Assembly (NCBI RefSeq): GCF_032854445.1
Contig: NW_027018080.1
Span: 26,771 to 90,770, forward strand
Reading direction: 5' to 3'
Source of the DNA: Liolophura sinensis
Taxonomy: Eukaryota > Mollusca > Polyplacophora > Chitonida > Chitonidae
Length of the DNA: 64,000 bases
Shown here: piece by piece, positions 49,944 to 62,800 of the stretch
How the letters are laid out: each line of letters begins with the position of its first letter
Numbering within the stretch: the stretch's first letter is position 1
Translations under genes and position numbers: made by a program
Notes under the pieces: generated by a model
What the model was told of the DNA's origin: nothing
What the model saw: the letters and a program-made list of their open reading frames with translations, nothing else
Databases searched by the model: none

Positions 49944-52900
49944 AATTGAAATCGGCTACACTGTACTCTGTACAATCGCGACTGGTCATTACTATATTCA
50001 ACTTTTGACTATAAGTTATGTGCCCTTCGGTAGCCCAGAAGACGTCAAATCTTTCGGCTAAGCCGATTTAACTCACGCAGCAATTGCCTTACTTCTAAGA
50101 GCAAGACAATCTCAATGTCTTTATCTACGTGTAGAAAAACCAGACCATTTGTACATAAAAAACACAAGGTACTTGATACAGTCTGCTGTAAAAAGTACAA
50201 CTGACCACAGAACCACATGAATAAGGTGCCAAAAGATGCGGAATTGAGCCAGGAATCGGCAGCTGTTGACAAATTGCAAATTTCCCTGGTTTCCATGGAG
50301 TAAGAGCCGTTGCTGTGCACGTGATTATGACATAAATGATCATTCAATTGTCACTACAGCCAAAAGTATTGGTCGGAGAGCAACGCGGTTTGCACCATTC
50401 GATTTGTCGTCACAAAATACGTCGGATTAGCCTCTTACCAGCAGCACTGGAACAGTTTTTCCACTTTTGCATTTTTGCCTGGTCTTTTTGTTAATTGAAA
50501 CCGGCTACACTGTACTCTGTACAATCCCGACTGGTCATTACTATATTCAACTTTTGACTATAAGTTATGTGCCCTTCGGTAGCCCAGAAGACGTCAAATC
50601 TTTGGGCTAAGCCCATTTAACTCAACCAGCAATTGTCTTACTTCTAAGTCCAAGAAAATCTCAATGTCTTTATCTACGTGTAGAAAAACCACACCATTTG
50701 TACATAAAAAAAACAAGGTACTTGATACAGTCTGCTGTAAAAAGTACAACTGACCACAGACCCACATGAATAAGGTGCCAAAAGATGCGGAATTGAGCCA
50801 GAAATCGGCAGCTGTTGAAAAATTGCAAATTTCCCTGGTTTCCATGGAGTAAGAGCCGTTGCTGGGCACGTGATTATGACATAAATGATCATTTAATTGT
50901 CACTACAGCCAAAAGTATTAGTCGGAGAGCAACGCGGTTTGCACCATTCGATTTCTCGTCACAAAATACGTCGGATTAGCCTGTTACTAGCAGCACTGGA
51001 ACAGTTTTTCCACTTTTGCATTTTTGCCTGGTCTTTTTGTTAATTGAAATCGGCTACACTGTACTCTGTACAATCGCGACTGGTCATTACTATATTCAAC
51101 TTTTGACTATAAGTTATGTGCCCTTCGGTAGCCCAGAAGACGTCAAATCTTTGGGCTAAGCCCATTTAACTCACCCAGCAATTGTCTTACTTCTAAGTCC
51201 AAGACAATCTCAATGTCTTTATCTACGTGTAGAAAAACCACACCATTTGTACATAAAAAACACAAGGTACTTGATACAGTCTGCTGTAAAAAGTACAACT
51301 AAACACTGACCCACATTTATAAGGTGCCAAAAAATGCGGAATTGGGCCAGGCATCGGCAGCTGTTGAAAAATTGCAAATATCCCTGGTTTCCATGGAGTA
51401 AGAGCCGTTGCTACGCACGTTATTATGACATAAATGAGCATTCAATTGTCGCTACAGCCAAAAGTATTGGTCGGAGAGCAACGCGGTTTGCACCATTCGA
51501 TTTCTCGTCACAAAATACGTCGGATTAGCCTCTTACTAGTAGCACTGGAACAGTTTTTCCACTTTTGCATTTTTACCTGGTCTTTTTGTTAATTGAAACC
51601 GGCTACACTGTACTCTGTACAATCGCGACTGGTCATTACTGTATTCAACTTTTGACTATGAGTTATGTGCCCTTCGGTAGCCCAGAAGACGTCAAATCTT
51701 TGGGCTAAGCCCATTTAACTCACCCAGCAATTGTCTTACTTCTAAGTCCAAGACAATCTCAATGTCTTTATCTACGTGTAGAAAAACCAGATTATTTGTA
51801 CATAAAAAACACAAGGTACTTGATACAGTCTGCTGTAAAAAGTACAACTAAACACTGACCCACATTTGTAAGGTGCCAAAAGATTCGGAATTGGGCCAGG
51901 CATCGGCAGCTGTTAAAAAATTGCAAATATCCCTTGTTTCCATGGAGTAAGAGCCGTTGCTGTGCACGTGATTATGACATCAATTATCATTCAATTGTCG
52001 CTACAGCCAAAAGTATTGGTCGGAGAGCAACGCGGTTTGCACCATTCGATTTCTCGTCACAAAATACGTCGGATTAGCCTCTTACCAGCAGCACTGGAAC
52101 AGTTTTTCCACTTTTGCATTTTTGCCTGGTCTTTTTGTTAATTGAAATCGGCTACACTGTACTCTGTACAATCGCGACTGGTCATTACTATATTCAACTT
52201 TTGACTATAAGTTATGTGCCCTTCGGTAGCCCAGAAGACGTCAAATCTTTGGGCTAAGCCCATTTAACTCACCCAGCAATTGCCTTACTTCTAAGTGCAA
52301 GACAATCTCAATGTCTTTATCGACGTGTAGAAAAACCACACCATTTGTACATGAAAAACACAAGGTACTTGATACAGTCTGCTGTAAAAAGTACAACTGA
52401 ACACTGACCCACTTCAGTAAGGTGCCAAAAGATGCGGAATTGAGCCAGGCATCGGCAGATGTTGACAAATTGCAAATTTCCCTGGTTTCCATGGAGTAAG
52501 AGCCGTTGCTGGGCACGTGATTATGACATAAATGATCATTCAATTGTCACTACAGCCAAAAGTATTGGTCGGAGAGCAACGCGGATTCCACCATTCGATT
52601 TGTCGTCACAAAATACGTCGGATTAGCCTCTTACCAGCAGCACTGGAAGAGTTTTTCCACTTTTGCATTTTTGCCTGGTCTTTTTGTTAATTGAAATCGG
52701 CTACACTGTACTCTGTACAATCGCGACTGGTCATTACTATATTCAACTTTTGACTATAAGTTATGTGCCCTTCGGTAGCCCAGAAGACGTCAAATCTTTC
52801 GGCTAAGCCCATTTAGCTCACGCAGCAATTGCCTTACTTCTAAGAGCAAGACAATCTCAATGTCTTTATCTACGTGTAGAAAAACCAGACCATTTGTACA

Positions 52901-53237
52901 TAAAAAACACAAGGTACTTGATACAGTCTGCTGTAAAAAGTACAACTGACCACAGAACCACATGAATAAGGTGCCAAAAGATGCGGAATTGAGCCAGGAA
53001 TCGGCAGCTGTTGACAAATTGCAAATTTCCCTGGTTTCCATGGAGTAAGAGCCGTTGCTGTGCACGTAATTATGACATAAATGATCATTCAATTGTCACT
53101 ACAGCCAAAAGTATTGGTCGGAGAGCAACGCGGTTTGCACCATTCGATTTGTCGTCACAAAATACGTCGGATTAGCCTCTTACCAGCAGCACTGGAACAG
53201 TTTTTCCACTTTTGCATTTTTACCTGGTCTTTTTGTT
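49944..53237. repeat. Monomers 92-97 (B-B-C-C-A-B)
   Basis: Starts are 49944 (B), 50493 (B), 51042 (C), 51591 (C), 52140 (A), 52689 (B). Monomers 90-92 (C-A-B) and 95-97 (C-A-B) match at 2743-2745 bp with shared CCAGATTATTTG, TTTATCGACGTG, CGGCAGATGTTGAC, GCGGATTCCACC and CTCACGCAGC. Monomer 94 carries the run of six A before TGCGG seen in monomers 1 and 12. Monomers 95-99 repeat the C-A-B-B-A order and markers of the five-mer at 22493-27978. Confidence 0.87.
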
Positions 53238-54333
53238 AATTGAAATCGGCTACACTGTACTCTGTACAATCGCGACTGGTCATTACTATATTCAACTTTT
53301 GACTATAAGTTATGTGCCCTTCGGTAGCCCAGAAGACGTCAAATCTTTCGGCTAAGCCCATTTAACTCACCCAGCAATTGCCTTACTTCTACGTCCAAGA
53401 CAATCTCAATGTCTTTATTTCCGTGTAGAAAAAAACACCATTTGTACATAAAAAACACAAGGTACTTGATACAGTCTGCTGTAAAAAGTAAAACTGACCA
53501 CAGAACCACATGAATAAGGTGCCAAAAGAAGCGGAATTGAGCCAGGAATCGGCAGCTGTTGACAAATTGCAAATTTCCCTGGTTTCCATGGAGTAAGAGC
53601 CGTTGCTGTGCACGTGATTATGACATAAATGATCATTCAATTGTCACTACAGCCAAAAGTATTGGTCGGAGAGCAACGCGGTTTGCACCATTCAATTTGT
53701 CGTCACAAAATACGTCGGATTAGCCTCTTACCAGCAGCACTGGAACAGTTTTTCCACTTTTGCATTTTTACCTGGTCTTTTTGCTAAATGAAATCGGCTA
53801 CACTGTACACTGTACAAGCGCGACTGGTCATTACTATATTCAACTTTTGACTATAAGTTATGTGCCCTTCGGTAGCCCAGAAGACGTCAAATCTTTGGGC
53901 TAGGCCCATTTAACTCACCCAGCAATTGCCTTACTTCTAAGTCCAAGACAATCTCAATGTCTTTATCTCCGGGTAGAAAAAAACACCATTTGTACATAAA
54001 AAACACAAGGTACTTGATACAGTCTGCTGTAAAAAGTACAACTGAACACTGACCCACTTCAGTAAGGTGCCAAAAGATTCGGAATTGAGCCAGGCATCGG
54101 CAGATGTTGACAAATTGCAAATTTCCCTGGTTTCCATGGAGTAAGAGCCGTTGCTACGCACGTTATTATGACATAAATGATCATTCAATTGTCGCTACAG
54201 CCAAAAGTATTGGTCGGAGAGCAGCGCGGTTTGCACCATTCGATTTCTCGTCACAAAATACGTCGGATTAGCCTCTTACTAGTAGCACTGGAACAGTTTT
54301 TCCACTTTTGCATTTTTACCTGGTCTTTTTGTT
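51591..54333. repeat. Distant copy of the five-monomer unit C-A-B-B-A
   Basis: Monomers 95 (51591, C), 96 (52140, A), 97 (52689, B), 98 (53238, B) and 99 (53786, A) carry the same subfamily order as monomers 42-46 and 47-51. Position-specific markers agree: CCAGATTATTTG in the C unit, CTCACGCAGC in the first B, CCGTGTAGAAAAAAACACC in the second B, CGGCAGATGTTGAC with CACGTTATTATG in the closing A. The AGTAAAACTG variant sits in the second B here rather than the first A, so local shuffling has occurred. About 24-29 kb separates the copies. Confidence 0.8.
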
Positions 54334-57300
54334 AATTGAAACCGGCTACACTGTACTCTGTACAATCGCGACTGGTCATTACTATATTCAACTTTTGACT
54401 ATAAGTTATGTGCCCTTCGGTAGCCCAGAAGACGTCAAATCTTTGGGCTAAGCCCATTTAACTCACCCAGCAATTGTCTTACTTCTAAGTCCAAGACAAT
54501 CTCAATGTCTTTATCTACGTGTAGAAAAACCAGATTATTTGTACATAGAAAACACAAGGTACTTGATACAGTCTGCTGTAAAAAGTACAACTAAACACTG
54601 ACCCACATTTATAAGGTGCCAAAAGATTCGGAATTGGGCCAGGCATCGGCAGCTGTTAAAAAATTGCAAATATCCCTGGTTTCCATGGAGTAAGAGCCGT
54701 TGCTGGGCACGTGATTATCACATCAATTATCATTCAATTGTCGCTACAGCCAAAAGTATTGGTCGGAGAGCAACGCGGTTTGCACCATTCGATTTCTCGT
54801 CACAAAATACGTCGGATTAGCCTCTTACCAGCAGCACTGGAACAGTTTTTCCACTTTTGCATTTTTACCTGGTCTTTTTGTTAATTGAAATCGGCTACAC
54901 TGTACTCTGTACAATCGCGACTGGTCATTACTATATTTAACTTTTGACTATAAGTTATGTGTCCTTTGGTAGCCCAGAAGACCTGAAATCTTTCGGCTAA
55001 GCCCATTTAACTCACCAAGCAATTGCCTTACTTCTAAGTGCAAGACAATCTCAATGTCTTTATCTACGTGTAGAAAAACCACACCATTTGTACATGAAAA
55101 ACACAAGGTACTTGATACAGTCTGCTGTAAAAAGTACAACTGAACACTGACCCACTTCAGTAAGGTGCCAAAAGATGCGGAATTGAGCCAGGTATCGGCA
55201 GATGTTGACAAATTGCAAATTTCCCTGGTTTCCATGGAGTAAGAGCCGTTGCTGGGCACGTGATTATGACATAAATGATCATTCAATTGTCGCTACAGCC
55301 AAAAGTATTGGTCGGAGAGCAACGCGGATTCCACCATTCGATTTGTCGTCACAAAATACGTCGGATTAGCCTCTTACCAGCAGCACTGGAACAGTTTTTC
55401 CACTTTTGCATTTTTACCTGGTCTTTTTGTTATTTGAAATCGGCTACACTGTACTCTGTACAATCGCGACTGGTCATCACTATATTCAACTTTTGACTAT
55501 AAGTTATGTGCCCTTCGGTAGCCCAGAAGACGTCAAATCTTTCGGCTAAGCCCATTTAACTCACGCAGCAATTGCCTTACTTCTAAGAGCAAGACAATCT
55601 CAATGTCTTTATCTACGTGTAGAAAAACCACACCATTTGTACATGAAAAACACAAGGTACTTGATACAGTCTGCTGTAAAAAGTACAACTGAACACTGAC
55701 CCACTTCAGTAAGGTGCCAAAAGATGCGGAATTGAGCCAGGCATCGGCAGCTGTTGAAAAATTGCAAATTTCCCTGGTTTCCATGGAGTAAGAGCCAATG
55801 CTACGCACGTGATTATGACATAAATGATCATTCAATTGTCGCTACAGCCAAAAGTATTGGTCGGAGAGCAACGCGGATTGCACCATTCGATTTGTCGTCA
55901 CAAAATACGTCGGATTAGCCTCTTACCAGCAGCACTGGAACAGTTTTTCCACTTTTGCATTTTTACCTGGTCTTTTTGTTAATTGAAATCGGCTACACTG
56001 TACTCTGTACAATCGCGACTGGTCATTACTATATTCAACTTTTAACTATAAGTTATGTGCCCTTCGGTAGCCCAGAAGACGTCAAATCTTTGGGCTAAGC
56101 CCATTTAACTCACCCAGCAATTGCCTTACTTCTAAGTCCAAGACAATCTCAATGTCTTTATCTCCGTGTAGAAAAAAACACCATTTGTACATAAAAAAAC
56201 ACAAGGTACTTGATACAGTCTGCTGTAAAAAGTACAACTGACCACAGAACCACATGAATAAGGTGCCAAAAGATGCGGAATTGAGCCAGGAATCGGCAGC
56301 TGTTGACAAATTGCAAATTTCCCTGGTTTCCATGGAGTAAGAGCCGTTGCTGGGCACGTGATTATGACATAAATGATCATTCAATTGTCACTACAGCCAA
56401 AAGTATTGGTCGGAGAGCAACGCGGTTTGCACCATTCAATTTGTCGTCACAAAATACGTCGGATTAGCCTCTTACTAGTAGCAGTGGAACAGTTTTTCCA
56501 CTTTTGCATTTTTACCTGGTCTTTTTGTTAATTGAAACCGGCTACACTGTACTCTGTAGAATCGCGACTGGTCATTACTATATTCAACTTTTGACTATGA
56601 GTTATGTGCCCTTCGGTAGCCCAGAAGACGTCAAATCTTTGGGCTAAGCCCATTTAACTCACCCAGCAATTGTCTTACTTCTAAGTCCAAGACAATCTCA
56701 ATGTCTTTATCTACGTGTAGAAAAACCAGATTATTTGTACATAAAAAACACAAGGTACTTGATACAGTCTGCTGTAAAAAGTACAACTAAACACTGACCC
56801 ACATTTATAAGGTGCCAAAAGATTCGGAATTGGGCCAGGCATCGGCAGCTGTTAAAAAATTGCAAATATCCCTGGTTTCCATGGAGTAAGAGCCGTTGCT
56901 GGGCACGTGATTATCACATCAATTATCATTCAATTGTCGCTACAGCCAAAAGTATTGGTCGGAGAGCAACGCGGTTTGCACCATTCGATTTCTCGTCACA
57001 AAATACGTCGAATTAGCTTCTTACTAGCAGCACTGGAACAGTTTTTCCACTTTAGCATTTTTGCCTGGTCTTTTTGTTAATTGAAATCGGCTACACTGTA
57101 CTCTGTACAATCGCGACTGGTCATTACTATATTCAACTTTTGACTATAAGTTATGTGCCCTTCGGTAGCCCAGAAGACCTGAAATCTTTGGGCTAAGCCC
57201 ATTTAACTCACCCAGCAATTGCCTTACTTCTAAGTGCAAGACAATCTCAATGTCTTTATCTACGTGTAGAAAAACCAGACCATTTGTACATGAAAAACAC

Positions 57301-59824
57301 AAGGTACTTGATACAGTCTGCTGTAAAAAGTACAACTGAACACTGACCCACTTCAGTAAGGTGCCAAAAGATGCGGAATTGAGCCAGGCATCGGCAGCTT
57401 TTGAAAAATTGCAAATTTCCCTGGTTTCCATGGAGTAAGAGCCGTTGCTGGGCACGTGATTATGACATAAATGATCATTCAATTGTCGCTACAGCCAAAA
57501 GTATTGGTCGGAGAGCAACGCGGATTCCACCATTCGATTTGTCGTCACAAAATACGTCGGATTAGCCTCTTACCAGCAGCACTGGAACAGTTTTTCCACT
57601 TTTGCATTTTTACCTGGTCTTTTTGTTATTTGAAATCGGCTACACTGTACTCTGTACAATCGCGACTGGTCATCACTATATTCAACTTTTGACTATAAGT
57701 TATGTGCCCTTCGGTAGCCCAGAAGACATCAAATCTTTCGGCTAAGCCCATTTAACTCACCCAGCAATTGCCTTACTTCTAAGAGCAAGACAATCTCATT
57801 GTCTTTATCTACGTGTAGATAAACCAGACCATTTGTACATAAAAAACACAAGGTACTTGATACAGTCTGCTGTAAAAAGTACAACTGACCACAGAACCAC
57901 ATGAATAAGGTGCCAAAAGATGCGGAATTGAGCCAGAAATCGGCAGCTGTTGACAAATTGCAAATTTCCCTGGTTTCCATGGAGTAAGAGCCGTTGCTGT
58001 GCACGTGATTATGACATAAATGATCATTCAATTGTCACTACAGCCACAAGTATTGGTCGGAGAGCAACGCGGATTGCACCATTCGATTTGTCGTCACAAA
58101 ATACGTCGGATTAGCCTCTTACCAGCAGAAGTGGAACAGTTTTTCCACTTTTGCATTTTTACATGGTCTTTTTGTTAATTGAAATCGGCTACACTGTACT
58201 CTGTACAATCGGGACTGGTCATTACTATATTCAACTTTTGACTATAAGTTATGTGCCCTTCGGTAGCCCAGAAGACGTCAAATCTTTCGGCTAAGCCCAT
58301 TTAACTCACCCAGCAATTGTCTTACTTCTAAGTCCAAGACAATCTCAATGTCTTTATCTACGTGTAGAAAAACCAGACCATTTGTACTTTAAAAAAAACA
58401 AGGTACTTGATACAGTCTGCTGTAAAAAGTACAACTGACCACAGACCCACATGAATAAGGTGCCAAAAGATGCGGAATTGAGCCAGAAATCGGCAGCTGT
58501 TGAAAAATTGCAAATTTTCCTGGTTTCCATGGAGTAAGAGCCGTTGCTGGGCACGTGATTATGACATAAATGATCATTTAATTGTCACTACAGCCAAAAG
58601 TATTGGTCGGAGAGCAACGCGGTTTGCACCATTCGATTTCTCGTCACAAAATACGTCGAGTTAGCCTCTTACTAGCAGCACTGGAACAGTTTTTCCACTT
58701 TTGCATTTTTGCCTGGTCTTTTTGTTAATTGGAATCGGCTACACTGTACTCTGTACAATCGCGGCTGGTCATTACTATATTCAACTTTTGACTATAAGTT
58801 ATGTGCCCTTCGGTAGCCCAGAAGACCTGAAATCTTTGGGCTAAGCCCATTTAACTCACCCAGCAATTGCCTTACTTCTAAGTGCAAGACAATCTCAATG
58901 TCTTTATCTACGTGTAGAAAAACCACACCATTTGTACATAAAAAACACAAGGTACTTGATACAGTCTGCTGTAAAAAGTACAACTGAACACTGACCCACT
59001 TCAGTAAGGTGCCAAAAGATGCGGAATTGAGCCAGGCATCGGCAGCTGTTGAAAAATTGCAAATTTCCCTGGTTTCCATGGAGTAAGAGCCATTGCTACG
59101 CACGTGATTATGACATAAATGATCATTCAATTGTCGCTACAGCCAAAAGTATTGGTCGGAGAGCAACGCGGATTGCACCATTCGATTTGTCGTCACAAAA
59201 TACGTCGGATTAGCCTTCTACCAGCAGCACTGGAACAGTTTTTCCACTTTTGCATTTTTGCCTGGTCTTTTTGTTAATTGAAATCGGCTACACTGTACTC
59301 TGTACCATCGCGACTGGTCATTACTATATTCAACTTTTGACTATATGTTATGTGCCCTTCGGTAGCCCAGAAGACGTCAAATCTTTGGGCTAAGCCCATT
59401 TAACTCACCCAGCAAGTGCCTTATTTCTAAGTCGAAGACAATCTCAATGTCTTTATCTACGTGTAGAAAAACCAGACCATTTGTACATGAAAAACACAAG
59501 GTACTTGATACAGTCTGCTGTAAAAAGTACAACTGAACACTGACCCACCTTTATAAGGTGCCAAAAGATTCGGAATTGGGCCAGGCATCGGCAGCTGTTA
59601 AAAAATTGCAAATATCCCTGGTTTCCATGGAGTAAGAGCCGTTGCTGGGCACGTGATTATGACATCAATGATCATTCAATTGTCGCTACAGCCAAAAGTA
59701 TTGGTCGGAGAGCAACGCGGTTTGCACCATTCGATTTGTCGTCACAAAATACGTCGGATTAGCCTCTTACCAGCAGCACTGGAACAGTTTTTCCACTTTT
59801 GCATTTTTACCTGGTCTTTTTGTT
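53238..59824. repeat. Monomers 98-109, 12-unit block with internal 4-unit repeat
   Basis: Starts are 53238 (B), 53786 (A), 54334 (C), 54883 (A), 55432 (A), 55981 (B), 56530 (C), 57079 (A), 57628 (B), 58177 (B), 58727 (A), 59276 (C'). Monomers 100-102 match 104-106 at 2196 bp, sharing TTATCACATCAATTATC, GCGGATTCCACC, TGTTATTTGAAATC at the phase mark (55432, 57628) and GGTCATCACTATATTC. Monomer 99 has a variant phase mark, TTGCTAAATGAAATC, and TGTACACTGTACAAGC. Monomer 108 carries the GGCTGGTC and TTAATTGGAATCGG variants typical of 29.6-34.6 kb, so that haplotype has travelled about 25 kb. Confidence 0.88.
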
Positions 59825-62800
59825 AATTGAAATCGGCTACACTGTACTCTGTACAATCGCGACTGGTCATTACTATATTCAACTTTTGACTATAAGTTAT
59901 GTGCCCTTCGGTAGCCCAGAAGACGTCAAATCTTTGGGCTAAGCCCATTTAACTCACCCAGCAATTGCCTTACTTCTACGTCCAAGACAATCTCAATGTC
60001 TTTATTTCCGTGTAGAAAAAAAACACCATTTGTACATAAAAAACACAAGGTACTTGATACAGTCTGCTGTAAAAAGTAAAACTGACCACAGAACCACATG
60101 AATAAGGTGCCAAAAGAAGCGGAATTGAGCCAGGAATCGGCAGCTGTTGACAAATTGCAAATTTCCCTGGTTTCCATGGAGTAAGAGCCGTTGCTGTGCA
60201 CGTGATTATGACATAAATGATCATTCAATTGTCACTACAGCCAAAAGTATTGGTCGGAGAGCAACGCGGTTTGCACCATTCAATTTGTCGTCACAAAATA
60301 CGTCGGATTAGCCTCTTACCAGCAGCACTGGAACAGTTTTTCCACTTTTGCATTTTTACCTGGTCTTTTTGCTAAATGAAATCGGCTACACTGTACACTG
60401 TACAAGCGCGACTGGTCATTACTATATTCAACTTTTGACTATAAGTTATGTGCCCTTCGGTAGCCCAGAAGACGTCAAATCTTTGGGCTAGGCCCATTTA
60501 ACTCACCCAGCAATTGCCTTACTTCTAAGTCAAGACAATCTCAATGTCTTTATCTCCGGGTAGAAAAAAACACCATTTGTACATAAAAAACACAAGGTAC
60601 TTGATACAGTCTGCTGTAAAAAGTACAACTGAACACTGACCCACTTCAGTAAGGTGCCAAAAGATTCGGAATTGAGCCAGGCATCGGCAGATGTTGACAA
60701 ATTGCAAATTTCCCTGGTTTCCATGGAGTAAGAGCCGTTGCTACGCACGTTATTATGACATAAATGATCATTCAATTGTCGCTACAGCCAAAAGTATTGG
60801 TCGGAGAGCAGCGCGGTTTGCACCATTCGATTTCTCGTCACAAAATACGTCGGATTAGCCTCTTACTAGTAGCACTGGAACAGTTTTTTCCACTTTTGCA
60901 TTTTTACCTGGTCTTTTTGTTAATTGAAACCGGCTACACTGTACTCTGTACAATCGCGACTGGTCATTACTATATTCAACTTTGACTATAAGTTATGTGC
61001 CCTTCGGTAGCCAGAAGACGTCAAATCTTTGGGCTAAGCCCATTTAACTCACCCAGCAATTGTCTTACTTCTAAGTCCAAGACAATCTCAATGTCTTTAT
61101 CTACGTGTAGAAAAACCAGATTATTTGTACATAGAAAACACAAGGTACTTGATACAGTCCTGCTGTAAAAAGTACAACTAAACACTGACCCACATTTTAT
61201 AAGGTGCCAAAAGATTCGGAATTGGGCCAGGCATCGGCAGCTGTTAAAAAATTGCAAATATCCCTGGTTTCCATGGAGTAAGAGCCGTTGCTGGGCACGT
61301 GATTATCACATCAATTATCATTCAATTGTCGCTACAGCCAAAAGTATTGGTCGGAGAGCAACGCGGTTTGCACCATTCGATTTCTCGTCACAAAATACGT
61401 CGGATTAGCCTCTTACCAGCAGCACTGGAACAGTTTTTCCACTTTTGCATTTTTACCTGGTCTTTTTGTTAATTGAAATCGGCTACACTGTACTCTGTAC
61501 AATCGCGACTGGTCATTACTATATTTAACTTTTGACTATAAGTTTTGTGTCCTTTGGTAGCCCAGAAGACCTGAAATCTTTCGGCTAAGCCCATTTAACT
61601 CACCAAGCAATTGCCTTACTTCTAAGTTGCAAGACAATCTCAATGTCTTTATCTACGTGTAGAAAAACCACACCATTTGTACATGAAAAACACAAGGTAC
61701 TTGATACAGTCTGCTGTAAAAAGGTACAACTGAACACTGACCCACTTCAGTAAGGTGCCAAAAGATGCGGAATTGAGCCAGGTATCGGCAGATGTTTGAC
61801 AAATTGCAAATTTCCCTGGTTTCCATGGAGTAAGAAGCCGTTGCTGGGCACGTGATTATGACATAAATGATCATTCAATTGTAGCTACAGCCAAAAGTAT
61901 TGGTCGGAGAGCAACGCGGATTCCACCATTCGATTTGTCGTCACAAAATACGTCGGATTAGCCTCTTACCAGCAGCACTGGAACAGTTTTTCCACTTTTG
62001 CATTTTTACCTGGTCTTTTTGTTATTTGAAATCGGCTACACTGTACTCTGTACAATCGCGACTGGTCATCACTATATTCAACTTTTGACTATAAGTTATG
62101 TGCCCTTCGGTAGCCCAGAAGACGTCAAATCTTTCGGCTAAGCCCATTTAACTCACGCAGCAATTGCCTTACTTCTAAGAGCAAGACAATCTCAATGTCT
62201 TTATCTACGTGTAGAAAAACCACACCATTTGTACATGAAAAACACAAGGTACTTGATACAGTCTGCTGTAAAAAAGTACAACTGAACACTGGACCCACTT
62301 CAGTAAGGTGCCAAAAGATGCGGAATTGAGCCAGGCATCGGCAGCTGTTGAAAAATTGCAAATTTCCCTGGTTTCCATGGAGTAAGAGCCAATGCTACGC
62401 ACGTGATTATGACATAAATGATCATTCAATTGTCGCTACAGCCAAAAGTATTGGTCGGAGAGCAACGCGGATTGCACCATACGATTTGTCGTCACAAAAT
62501 ACGTCGGATTAGCCTCTTACCAGCAGCACTGGAACAGTTTTTTCCACTTTTGCATTTTTACCTGGTCTTTTTGTTAATTGAAATCGGCTACACTGTACTC
62601 TGTACAATCGCGACTGGTCATTACTATATTCAACTTTTAACTATAAGTTATGTGCCCTTCGGTAGCCCAGAAGACGTCAAATCTTTGGGCTAAGCCCATT
62701 TAACTCACCCAGCAATTGCCTTACTTCTAAGTCCAAGACAATCTCAATGTCTTTATCTCCGTGTAGAAAAAAAAACACCATTTGTACATAAAAAACACAA

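Noticed and set aside
62760-62772. Poly-A run GTAGAAAAAAAAACACC as a retroposon tail
   Set aside because: It is a run-length variant of the GTAGAAAAAAACACC sequence seen in related monomers at the same offset, and it lies in the indel-prone terminal block.
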